Positions 7,332-16,167 of a stretch of DNA of 38,368 nt are shown piece by piece (the stretch's first letter is position 1; every line of letters starts with the position of its first letter). Source of the stretch: Oscillospiraceae bacterium (GTDB lineage Bacteria > Bacillota > Clostridia > Oscillospirales > Ruminococcaceae); the NCBI GenBank assembly GCA_016295145.1, contig JAEDLR010000009.1:1-38368 (forward strand), read 5' to 3'. The translations under genes and the position numbers were made by a program. A model generated the notes under the pieces. It did no database searches and had not been told where the DNA came from. It saw only the letters and a program-made list of their open reading frames with translations.

Positions 7332-8729
7332 TCAGACGGGATGTACTTGTTTTTCTGCGTTGCCGTGTACACCATCCAGCCCAAACTGCTGATCGCGGCG
7401 TTTCTCGAAGAACTTCACGGCAACCTGACCAAACTGTGCGTAACTCAGCACATCTTCCTCTTGGGTGATCCACTCTGCGCACTCCTTGCGCAGGGTATCC
7501 AGTTCCGGCTTCAGCAGATCGGCAGGGCGGCAATCAATGGGTTCTGCATCACCGATAATCTTCTTACGGAATGCAGGGTCGATGGGCACGGGGGTTCTAC
7601 CGTATTCGCCGCGCACAATGCCTTTGAACTCCTTGGTCACGGTCTTGTAACGCTCACCCATAATGACATTGAACACAGCCTGTGTGCCCACGATCTGGGA
7701 GGAGGGAGTGACCAGAGGCGGAGAGCCTGCATCTGCACGCACGCGGGGTACTTCTGCCAGCACCGCATCCAATTGATCTTCCTTACCTGCCTGCTTCAAC
7801 TGCGAGAGCAGGTTGGAGAGCATACCGCCGGGCACCTGATAAATCAGCGCGCTGGCATCGGTAGCAAGCATCTTGGGATCCAGCAGACCTGCCTTGATAT
7901 ACTTCTCGCGCAGCCCCATAAAGTAGCTGCGCAGTTCGCTCAGTGCCACCAGATCCAAGCCGGTATCGTACTCGCTGCCCTGCAATGCGGCAACGATGGA
8001 CTCGGTAGGTGCGTGAGAGGTACCCAGTGCCAGAGGGCTCATGGCAGTATCAACGATATCCGCACCCGCCTCAATGCCCTTGAGCAGGCACATGGATGCC
8101 AGACCCGAAGTGCTGTGGGTGTGAATCTGAATGGGCAGCTTTACGGCTGCTTTCAGCGCCTTGACCAAAGACTCCGTATGATAAGGTGTCAGCAGTGCAG
8201 CCATATCCTTGATACAGATGGAATCCGCGCCGGCGGCTTCGATCTGCTTTGCGTAATTGACATAGTACTCGTCGGTGAACACATCGCCTGTGGTATAGCT
8301 GATGGCAACCTGTGTATGTGCGCCCTCTTTCTTGGCAGCCTTGATGGCGGTATCCAGATTACGGATATCATTGAGTGCATCAAAGATACGGATGATATCA
8401 ATACCGTTTGCGACAGATTTCTGCACAAAGTACTCCACCACGTCATCTGCATAGTGACGGTAGCCAAGCATATTCTGACCGCGGAACAGCATTTGCAGCT
8501 TGGTATTGGGCATATGCTTCTTCAGAACGCGCAGACGCTCCCAAGGATCTTCATTCAGGAAACGCAGGCAGGCATCGAACGTCGCGCCGCCCCAGCATTC
8601 GATGGAGTGAAAACCGATCTGATCCATTTGCTCCAACACTGGGAGCATATCGGAGGTGGGCATACGGGTTGCCAGCAAAGACTGGTGCGCATCGCGCAAT
8701 ACGGTTTCGGTAATTTTGATTTTCGGCAT
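7332..8729 (-). CDS. Biotin-dependent carboxyltransferase, OadA / transcarboxylase 5S-like subunit
   Basis: 465 aa from the ATG at 8729, the start of MPKIKITETVLRDAHQS as in the family; an upstream in-frame start would overlap the biotin carrier gene. The DRE-TIM-like barrel has the metal and catalytic residues: Asp13 (LRDAHQSLLATRM), Lys174 (CIKDMA, the lysine that is carbamylated in relatives) and His203/His205 (IHTHSTSG). A conserved C-terminal carboxylase domain follows. The reaction is carboxyl transfer between carboxybiotin and pyruvate/oxaloacetate. The neighbours are a biotin carrier and a 12S-like subunit, with no membrane beta subunit nearby, so a soluble transcarboxylase or oxaloacetate decarboxylase complex is more likely than a sodium pump. 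It is the third gene of the operon, 16 nt after the carrier gene. Confidence 0.9.
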   Translation of the reverse strand: MPKIKITETVLRDAHQSLLATRMPTSDMLPVLEQMDQIGFHSIECWGGATFDACLRFLNEDPWERLRVLKKHMPNTKLQMLFRGQNMLGYRHYADDVVEYFVQKSVANGIDIIRIFDALNDIRNLDTAIKAAKKEGAHTQVAISYTTGDVFTDEYYVNYAKQIEAAGADSICIKDMAALLTPYHTESLVKALKAAVKLPIQIHTHSTSGLASMCLLKGIEAGADIVDTAMSPLALGTSHAPTESIVAALQGSEYDTGLDLVALSELRSYFMGLREKYIKAGLLDPKMLATDASALIYQVPGGMLSNLLSQLKQAGKEDQLDAVLAEVPRVRADAGSPPLVTPSSQIVGTQAVFNVIMGERYKTVTKEFKGIVRGEYGRTPVPIDPAFRKKIIGDAEPIDCRPADLLKPELDTLRKECAEWITQEEDVLSYAQFGQVAVKFFEKRRDQQFGLDGVHGNAEKQVHPV

Positions 8730-8745
8730 GGCTCTGCTCGCTTTC

Positions 8746-9153
8746 TCAGCCCAGAACAGCGAGCGCATCGCCGGGGTTGACAGAACTGCCCTTGGTGGTG
8801 TTCACGGAAACGATGGTGCCATCCTTGGGAGCGACGATATCGTTCTCCATCTTCATCGCCTCAAGCACAAACAGCACCTGACCCTTGGTAACGGCATCGC
8901 CTGCGGCGCACTTTACATCCAGAATGGTGCCGGGCATCGGGGCGGTTACAGGCTCGCCGCCGGCAGGTACTGCTGCCGGTGCAGCAGCGGGAGCAGGAGC
9001 GGGTGCCGCAGGTGCAGCAGGTGCAGCAGCAGGGGCAGGGGCAGCAGCGGCGGGAGCAGGGGCAGCGGGCGCAGCAGAAGGCGCACCTGCGCCGATCTCC
9101 TCAACGGCTACATCATATTGCTTATTGTTGATCGTCACACGGAACTGTTTCAT
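8746..9153 (-). CDS. Biotin carboxyl carrier protein (transcarboxylase 1.3S-like)
   Basis: 135 aa. AGGAGGT is four nt before the ATG. Residues 1-20 are the conserved N-terminal segment MKQFRVTINNKQYDV. An Ala/Pro swinging linker covers about 22-66. The biotinyl domain follows with the canonical EAMKM motif; the biotinylated lysine is Lys101. It shuttles the carboxyl group between the two carboxyltransferase subunits encoded on either side. The Ala/Pro linker is low-complexity, which explains the GC-rich stretch around 8980-9090. Confidence 0.95.
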   Translation of the reverse strand: MKQFRVTINNKQYDVAVEEIGAGAPSAAPAAPAPAAAAPAPAAAPAAPAAPAPAPAAAPAAVPAGGEPVTAPMPGTILDVKCAAGDAVTKGQVLFVLEAMKMENDIVAPKDGTIVSVNTTKGSSVNPGDALAVLG

Positions 9154-9219
9154 GAGAACCTCCTGATATCATTATGTATTGTGACAGACGCAGCAGAGCT
9201 GCATCCTACGGTCTAAGAA

Positions 9220-10563
9220 TTAAAAGGGAATGTTGCTGTGCTTTTTGGGCATACGGCTGATGCGCTTGCTTTCGAGCATATCCAGTGCAGCGATCAGGGC
9301 TGCACGGGTATCGACAGGAGCGATTACGGTATCAATCACGCCGAGAGATGCTGCCTTTTCCGCAGAGGCAAGGGTACGGCTGTACTCATCTGCCAATGTG
9401 CGGCGAGTCGCGTTCACATCGGCGGCACCTTTCAGCTTATCATGCCACAAAAACTCCACGGCAGCCTCAGGACGCATGGGAGAAATCACCGCGCTGTTCC
9501 ATGCCAATACCAAATCGCTTCCTGCGCCACGGCCTGCCATTGCAGAGAATGCAGCGCCGTTTGCCTCACCGGTGATGAGGGCAATCTTCACGGAAGTTGC
9601 CTCGGCATAAGCACCGCAAAGCTGTGTCATCGCGCGCAGAGAGCCGTTTCTTGCGGCTTCGGTATCGCAGGCAAAGCCGGGGGTATCCATAACCGTGATG
9701 ACGGGAACGGTAAACGCATCGCAAGTACGCACAAAGCGTGCGATTTTTGCAGAATCGTCGGCTGTAAGGGCATCTTTAGCGCAAGCGGAGACCAGACCCA
9801 CTGCCGTTCCGCGCAAAGTTGCCAATGCGACCTTGACGGTATCGCCATATGCCTCATACAAAGGCAGCAGAGAACCTGCGTCTGCAATGCTCTCCAGAAG
9901 TGTATCCTTGCTGCAAGCGATCTCCGGTGCAGTATACTCGCAGATGGGTGCCCCTGCCAGATTGTTGGCAGGCATCAGCGTCAGAATGGATCTGACCTGT
10001 TCCATTGCTGCTGTAACATCGGCACACACAGCGGCAGCAATGCCGTTGGCGGCAGCAGTCTGTGCGGTGGCTGCATCGGTGCCGAAGGGCGGTGTCAGGT
10101 ACAATTCAGATTTTTCGGTGCAGATGACGAAATCAGCAGCAGTTGCCATCAGTGCGGCACTGCCTGCGCAGACACCTGCGATCACGGAGATCTGTGTGAC
10201 CACGCCGGACAGAGCGGTAGCGGCAGCAATCAGCTTACCGTAAACCGTCAGAGCATCGGCGGTGCCGTCCACATAAACACCGTTAGAATCGTAAATACCG
10301 ACCACGGGTGTGCCGGTTTTGGCGGCAAGATGATAAAGCCGCTTGATTTTGCCGGCAGCATTTTTTCCCAGTGCGCCGTTGTTGACATCGGGTGCTTGTG
10401 CAAAGGCGCAAACGGGCTGACCGTCCACATAGCCATGGGCGCAGATGACAGCGGCAGCGTCGTCCTTTTCCTGGCGCAGTGCATCCAGCTCGGTGAACGA
10501 CCCGTTGTCAAAGAGCAGCCCAAGGCGTTCTCTCGCAATAGAGGCTGTGATATCCATACTCAT
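9220..10563 (-). CDS. Carboxyl transferase, methylmalonyl-CoA/propionyl-CoA 12S-like subunit (diverged, short)
   Basis: 447 aa from the ATG at 10563 (MSMDITASIARERLGLLFD), 8 nt after AAAGGA; an ATG three codons upstream overlaps that site. The crotonase-like carboxyltransferase fold is recognisable from GVCAGSAALMATAADFVICT and VITVMDTPGFACDTEAARNG, and the second oxyanion region GEANGAAFSAMAGRGAGSD. Typical MmdA/PccB subunits have about 510 residues, so this one is some 60 shorter, and the N-terminal acyl-CoA-binding half is diverged. With the biotin carrier and the OadA-like protein it makes a complete three-part set. Comparable trios occur in Clostridium thermocellum, where they are treated as an oxaloacetate decarboxylase/transcarboxylase in the malate shunt. 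The acyl-CoA substrate is uncertain. Confidence 0.85.
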   Translation of the reverse strand: MSMDITASIARERLGLLFDNGSFTELDALRQEKDDAAAVICAHGYVDGQPVCAFAQAPDVNNGALGKNAAGKIKRLYHLAAKTGTPVVGIYDSNGVYVDGTADALTVYGKLIAAATALSGVVTQISVIAGVCAGSAALMATAADFVICTEKSELYLTPPFGTDAATAQTAAANGIAAAVCADVTAAMEQVRSILTLMPANNLAGAPICEYTAPEIACSKDTLLESIADAGSLLPLYEAYGDTVKVALATLRGTAVGLVSACAKDALTADDSAKIARFVRTCDAFTVPVITVMDTPGFACDTEAARNGSLRAMTQLCGAYAEATSVKIALITGEANGAAFSAMAGRGAGSDLVLAWNSAVISPMRPEAAVEFLWHDKLKGAADVNATRRTLADEYSRTLASAEKAASLGVIDTVIAPVDTRAALIAALDMLESKRISRMPKKHSNIPF

Positions 10564-10608
10564 GATGTGCATCCTTTCTGTGGATAGAGTAAAAATCTAT
10601 ACCGTTCT

Positions 10609-10637
10609 ATTCTACCATACTTCAGCGGAAAATGCAA
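10609..10637 (-). promoter_or_regulatory. Promoter of the carboxyltransferase operon
   Basis: Minus strand TTGCAT (10637-10632), 17-bp spacer, TAGAAT (10614-10609). The leader is about 40 nt to the ATG at 10563. It may also serve metA and the genes beyond, as no terminator is visible within 10563-4963. Confidence 0.8.
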
Positions 10638-10696
10638 GCGTTTTTGTATGACTTTGTATAAATTCACACAGAAAACGCCATTTGCGTGCCGTACAC

Positions 10697-10725
10697 TTGA
10701 CCCCGGCGCAAATTTGTGCTATAAT
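10697..10725 (+). promoter_or_regulatory. Promoter of tRNA-Arg
   Basis: TTGACC (10697-10702), 17-bp spacer, consensus TATAAT (10720-10725), 18 nt before the mature tRNA 5' end. Confidence 0.85.
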
Positions 10726-10743
10726 ATCGGTGACATACACCTT

Positions 10744-10820
10744 GCGCCCGTAGCTCAGTAGGATAGAGCAGCTGCCTCCTAAGCAGCAGGTCGGGGATTC
10801 GATTTCCTTCGGGCGCGCCA
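10744..10820 (+). tRNA. tRNA-Arg (anticodon CCT), CCA encoded
   Basis: Acceptor GCGCCCG (10744-10750) pairs with CGGGCGC (10810-10816); discriminator G10817 and an encoded CCA at 10818-10820. Anticodon stem GCTGC/GCAGC encloses CTCCTAA with CCT at 10778-10780, reading AGG. The T stem GGGGA/TCCTT has two G-U pairs. Confidence 0.95.
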
Positions 10821-10829
10821 GAAAAAAGT

Positions 10830-10864
10830 CCCTCATGTGCCGCAAATGCACATGGGGGATTTTT
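10830..10864. terminator. Bidirectional terminator shared by tRNA-Arg and the tatD operon
   Basis: CCCTCATGTGC (10830-10840) pairs with GCACATGGGGG (10848-10858) with one G-U. TTTTT follows on the plus strand and ACTTTTTT on the minus strand, so it can end both converging transcripts. Confidence 0.85.
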
Positions 10865-10879
10865 CATATCCTTTGATCG

Positions 10880-11674
10880 CTATCCTTGCACCGTTTCATC
10901 CAAAGGGCAGTCAAAGAGCCTTGCGGCATTTTCGGCGGTGATTCTGCTGATTTCTGCCGGAGAAATGTTTTTTGCACTTGCCAGTACAGCGATCACCTCG
11001 GTGAGCATGGTACTGTCACAGCGTTTGCCGCGGTAGGGCACAGGGGCAAGGTATGGGCAATCGGTCTCAATGAGCATTCTGTCAAGGGGCACTTGAGCCA
11101 AAGCCTCCAACGGTTTACGCGCATTCTTAAAGGTCACAACGCCCGTAAAACCGATATACAACCCCAGCTTCAGTACTTCCTTTGCCGATTCTGCCGAGCC
11201 GGAAAAGCAATGCATCACGCCTTTTTTGGGGCGATACTGCCGCAGGATCTCCAACATATCGCCCATGGCATCGCGGCAATGTATAATCACCGGCAGATGC
11301 AGTTCATCGGCAAGCTGTAGCTGCTCACAAAAGATTTTTTTCTGGAAGTCCGCATCATAGCCATCGTAATGATAGTCCAGCCCGATCTCGCCAATTGCTT
11401 TGACCTTGGGATTGTTTGCCATCTCACGAAGTCGCTGCAAATAGTCCGTAGGCACATCTTTGTATTCGGGGTGCACACCCACCGCCGCATAAAAATGCGG
11501 ATAACGGGCAGTGAGCGCCACACTGTCTGCCGAGGATTCCATATCGCAGGCAGCAGCCATACAGCGTATCACGCCCTGCTGCGGCAGCGATGTCAGCAGG
11601 GCATCTCTGTCTGGGTCAAAGGCCCTATCGGTATAGTGGGTGTGACTGTCAAAAATCATAAGTTGTTCGTTCAT
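10880..11674 (-). CDS. tatD: TatD-family metal-dependent hydrolase
   Basis: 264 aa. TIM-barrel amidohydrolase with all metal ligands of the family: His11 and His13 (DSHTHYTD), Glu96 (GEIGLDYH), His132 (IIHCRDA), His155 (MHCFSGS) and Asp205 (ETDCPYLAP). TatD proteins are magnesium-dependent 3'-5' DNases acting in DNA repair or degradation; YcfH-type relatives are functionally less clear. AAAGGA for this gene overlaps the stop codon of the gene before it (11 nt gap), implying translational coupling in the operon. Pairing with the dehydratase-activase genes has no obvious biochemical logic. Confidence 0.95.
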   Translation of the reverse strand: MNEQLMIFDSHTHYTDRAFDPDRDALLTSLPQQGVIRCMAAACDMESSADSVALTARYPHFYAAVGVHPEYKDVPTDYLQRLREMANNPKVKAIGEIGLDYHYDGYDADFQKKIFCEQLQLADELHLPVIIHCRDAMGDMLEILRQYRPKKGVMHCFSGSAESAKEVLKLGLYIGFTGVVTFKNARKPLEALAQVPLDRMLIETDCPYLAPVPYRGKRCDSTMLTEVIAVLASAKNISPAEISRITAENAARLFDCPLDETVQG

Positions 11675-11685
11675 GCTGTGATCCT

Positions 11686-12927
<1,242 letters not shown>

Positions 12928-12956
12928 GAAATTGCCACCTTTCAGGATATTGCATT

Positions 12957-15887
12957 TTATTCTTCCATTGCAGCCACAAGACTGCGCAGACGGATGCGTG
13001 CCGCACCCAGATTGTTAATCTCGTCAATCTTCAGCTGCGTATACAGCTTGCCCTTGCGCTCCAGAATGGAACGGATCTCGTCACTGGTCACGGCGTCAAT
13101 GCCGCACCCAAAGGAAACCAACTGCACAAGCTGTATATCAGGCTGTGCCGCTACATAATGCGCAGCGCGGTACATTCTGGCATGGTATGTCCACTGATTC
13201 AGCACGCCCAGTTTTTCATCCACGGTAGCAAGGGGTGCAACGGCATCCTCAGTCACCACCGCCATACCCAGACCCGTAATCAGCTTATGAATACCGTGGT
13301 TGATCTCCTTATCAATATGGTAGGGGCGCCCTGCCAGCACAATGATCTTCCTGCCTTCTGCTCTTGCCTGCCGTATGATCTCCTGCCCCTGTGCCACAAC
13401 CGCCTCCTGATACTGCTTTTGTGTGGCATAGGCGGCATTTAGCGCAAGATTCAGATTGGCTTTCAGCGCATAACCCTTTAAGCTTCGCTTGAGTGCCTTG
13501 GCAACCCCCTTGGGGTAATTCAGATCCATATAAGGTGTAATGAAATTCTTGGGGGTAAGCCTTGCATTGTTGGCACGCAACAGTTCGGGATAGTATGCGA
13601 CCACAGGGCAGTTGTAGTGATTATCGTTGCTGCCCTCATCGACATTGTAACTCATGCACGGCCAGAAGACGAAATCCACATTTTGATCCAGCAGATCTTC
13701 AATATGCCCGTGGGCAAGCTTTGCAGGATAGCAGACCGTATCCGACGGGATGGTATGCTGCCCACGATAGTACATATTGCGGTCACTCTCGCCGGAGATC
13801 ACCACGCGGAAACCCAACTCGGTAAACAGCTTTGCCCAGAATGGCATCTGCTCATAAAAGCTCAGTGCCAGCGGCAGCCCTACCGTACCGATGGGTGCTG
13901 CGGGGGCTTTCGGCACACATTGCAAAATGCTCTGATATTTATAATCGTACAGCGAGGGAATGCTGTTGGCACTTTTCTGCCCTGCGCCCTTTTCGCAGCG
14001 GTTGCCCGAAATATAGCGGCTGCCATCAGAAAATTTGACGATATTCAGCGCGCAATGGGCGGTACAGCCATTACACTTGGCACCGGTAGAAGTGTTAGAG
14101 AAATCGGCGAGCTTTTCGGCAGAAATCAGCGTAGACTGCGCAGGAATATGCTCCTTGGCGTACAGTGCCGCACCAAATGCGCCCATCAGGCCCGAAACAG
14201 CCGGACGAATCACAGGTCTGCCCAGTTCCATTTCAAAGGAACGCAGCACGGCATCGTTCAGGAAGGTGCCGCCCTGCACCACGATGTTTTTGCCAAGCTC
14301 ATCCACGGATTTTGCGCGGATGACTTTGTACACGGCATTCTTGATGATGGATGCTGAAAGACCTGCGGAGATATCCTCAACCGTTGCACCCTCTTTCTGC
14401 GCCTGCTTCACCGAGCTGTTCATAAACACCGTGCAGCGAGAGCCCAGGTCAACGGGATGCTTTGCAAACAGACCCAGTTGTGAAAACGCCCCGATCTCGT
14501 AGCCCAGTGCCTGTGCAAAACTCTGGATAAACGAGCCGCAGCCGGAGGAGCAAGCCTCATTGAGCATGATACTGTCGATGCTGTGGTTGCGGATCTTAAA
14601 GCACTTGATGTCCTGCCCGCCGATATCCATGATGAAATCCACATCGGGGCAGAAATACGATGCCGCCTTGAAATGCGCTACCGTTTCCACGATGCCGTAA
14701 TCAATGCCCAGCCCTGCACGAATCAGATCTTCGCCATAGCCGGTTACAGCAGAGGCGCAGATATGCAGATCGGGGTGCTTGCGCTCATAAATGGTTTTCA
14801 GATGCTTCACCACGCGATCCAGCGGCTGCCCCAGATTTGCGGCATAGTGGGAGTACAGCAGCCTGCCGTCCTCCGAGATCAGCACCATTTTGGTAGTAGT
14901 AGAACCTGCGTCAATGCCAAGATAGGCGTTGCCCGTCACCGTGCGGATATCGCCAAAGGGCAGATCGTGCTGCTTATGCCGCGCGACAAATTCTTCATAA
15001 TCGGCACGGGATGCAAACAGCGGCTCACTGGTCACGGCTGCGGTTGCCGATACCGCGTTTTGAATTTTTTTCAGCGTTTCGGCAAGGGTCATGTTCTGAC
15101 CCGATTGCTTTGCATACATCGCGCAGCCATATGCCACGAACACGGGGGCTTTTTCGGGGAATACCGCGTTCTCCGCATCCAGTGCCAGCGTGCGCACAAA
15201 AGCCTGCCGCAATCCCTGTAAGAAAGAAAGCGGGCCACCCAAAAACAGCACCTTGCCCTCAATGGTGCGCCCCTGTGCCAGACCGGAAACCGTCTGGTCT
15301 ACCACGGCCTGAAAAATACTTGCCGCGATATCCTCCTTGCGCGCACCCTGATTCAGCAGCGGCTGAATATCTGATTTGGCAAACACGCCGCAACGGGATG
15401 CAATGGGATACCGTTTTTCAGCTTTCAGCGACAGCGCGTCCAGTTCATCGGCAGTTACGCCAAGCAGCGATGCCATCTGATCGACAAATGCACCGGTACC
15501 GCCTGCACAGGAACCGTTCATACGCTGCTCTGTACCGCCGGTCAGGAACATGATTTTTGCGTCCTCACCGCCAAGCTCTATGACGGCATCGGCATCGGGA
15601 TAATCATGCTTTACGGCAAGAAAAGCAGCGTGCACCTCCTGCACAAAGGAAATATCGGCACTCTGCGCAAGGCCAAGCCCCGCAGAACCGGTGATACATA
15701 CGGAGAATACAGCATCGCCGAAACGGGTTTGCAGCTCTACAAGCTGCTCCGCCACAGTTTCTCTCACCCGTGAAAGGTGGCGCTGGTAGCGGTGAAATAA
15801 GATGGCGTCGTGTTCATCCAGAACAACGGTTTTTACCGTGGTGGAGCCAACATCAATGCCCAGTGAATAAACAGGTTGATTCGTCAC
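12957..15887 (-). CDS. Tandem BadF/BadG-type ATPase, 2-hydroxyacyl-CoA dehydratase activase family
   Basis: 976 aa from the GTG at 15887, five nt after AAGGAGG; longer in-frame starts lack a ribosome site and would cover the leader hairpin. Two ASKHA ATPase domains stand in tandem: domain 1 (about 8-260) with LGIDVGSTTVKTVVLD and the cluster-binding loop NGSCAGGTGAF; domain 2 (about 320-570) with LGIDAGSTTTKMVLIS and EACSSGCGSF. A Cys-rich segment near 600-640 (CNGCTAHC ... NRCEKGAG) follows, then a DUF2229 region to the end. In archetypes a homodimeric activase with a [4Fe-4S] cluster hydrolyses ATP to push an electron into the dehydratase; here two ATPase domains in one chain could mimic that dimer. 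First gene of the operon with the 413-aa partner and tatD. Confidence 0.85.
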   Translation of the reverse strand: MTNQPVYSLGIDVGSTTVKTVVLDEHDAILFHRYQRHLSRVRETVAEQLVELQTRFGDAVFSVCITGSAGLGLAQSADISFVQEVHAAFLAVKHDYPDADAVIELGGEDAKIMFLTGGTEQRMNGSCAGGTGAFVDQMASLLGVTADELDALSLKAEKRYPIASRCGVFAKSDIQPLLNQGARKEDIAASIFQAVVDQTVSGLAQGRTIEGKVLFLGGPLSFLQGLRQAFVRTLALDAENAVFPEKAPVFVAYGCAMYAKQSGQNMTLAETLKKIQNAVSATAAVTSEPLFASRADYEEFVARHKQHDLPFGDIRTVTGNAYLGIDAGSTTTKMVLISEDGRLLYSHYAANLGQPLDRVVKHLKTIYERKHPDLHICASAVTGYGEDLIRAGLGIDYGIVETVAHFKAASYFCPDVDFIMDIGGQDIKCFKIRNHSIDSIMLNEACSSGCGSFIQSFAQALGYEIGAFSQLGLFAKHPVDLGSRCTVFMNSSVKQAQKEGATVEDISAGLSASIIKNAVYKVIRAKSVDELGKNIVVQGGTFLNDAVLRSFEMELGRPVIRPAVSGLMGAFGAALYAKEHIPAQSTLISAEKLADFSNTSTGAKCNGCTAHCALNIVKFSDGSRYISGNRCEKGAGQKSANSIPSLYDYKYQSILQCVPKAPAAPIGTVGLPLALSFYEQMPFWAKLFTELGFRVVISGESDRNMYYRGQHTIPSDTVCYPAKLAHGHIEDLLDQNVDFVFWPCMSYNVDEGSNDNHYNCPVVAYYPELLRANNARLTPKNFITPYMDLNYPKGVAKALKRSLKGYALKANLNLALNAAYATQKQYQEAVVAQGQEIIRQARAEGRKIIVLAGRPYHIDKEINHGIHKLITGLGMAVVTEDAVAPLATVDEKLGVLNQWTYHARMYRAAHYVAAQPDIQLVQLVSFGCGIDAVTSDEIRSILERKGKLYTQLKIDEINNLGAARIRLRSLVAAMEE

Positions 15888-15904
15888 AAGAACCTCCTTA
15901 CAAC

Positions 15905-15924
15905 CGTTATGCCGAAGCATAACG
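15905..15924 (-). promoter_or_regulatory. UUCG-capped hairpin in the activase 5' leader
   Basis: In the transcript CGTTATGC, loop TTCG, GCATAACG: eight perfect base pairs capped by an extra-stable UUCG tetraloop, about 8 nt before the Shine-Dalgarno. Without a T-run it is not a terminator; it probably protects the mRNA end or limits ribosome access. Confidence 0.75.
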
Positions 15925-15944
15925 CAAATGGATACACATAAACA

Positions 15945-15953
15945 ATTATAGCA
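15945..15953 (-). promoter_or_regulatory. Extended -10 promoter of the activase operon
   Basis: Minus strand TGCTATAAT, an extended -10 element (TGnTATAAT). The -35 region at the right distance (TTTCTT) is poor, which extended -10 promoters tolerate. The start would be just ahead of the leader hairpin. Confidence 0.6.
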
Positions 15954-16070
15954 CAAACCCGCGAAAAAAGAAAGGTTTTTTTGGGATTTTCACTGTTTTT
16001 TCGTAATTTCCTGTCGAATGGTGCAATCAGGAAGCAGCTCTGGGATTTTCAACAAATTTGCAGCAGCTAC

Positions 16071-16099
16071 TTGAAAATTATGGGGAAGTATGGTATAAT
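16071..16099 (+). promoter_or_regulatory. Promoter of the GH74 gene
   Basis: TTGAAA (16071-16076), 17-bp spacer, TATAAT (16094-16099); leader about 62 nt. Confidence 0.8.
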
Positions 16100-16167
16100 A
16101 ATACCGTATTGCATTGTGCAGTATGGAAGAGGTTTGTATCAACTAAGTAGAAAAAAGGTGGAAAATC

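Noticed and set aside
6393..8780. A 795-codon open frame on the plus strand
   Set aside because: It runs antisense to metA and the oadA-like gene, which have clear homology, motifs and ribosome sites. The composition (Cys, His, Gln rich) is typical of a mirror frame.
9238..10587. A 449-codon open frame on the plus strand
   Set aside because: Antisense to the carboxyl transferase gene; shadow composition.
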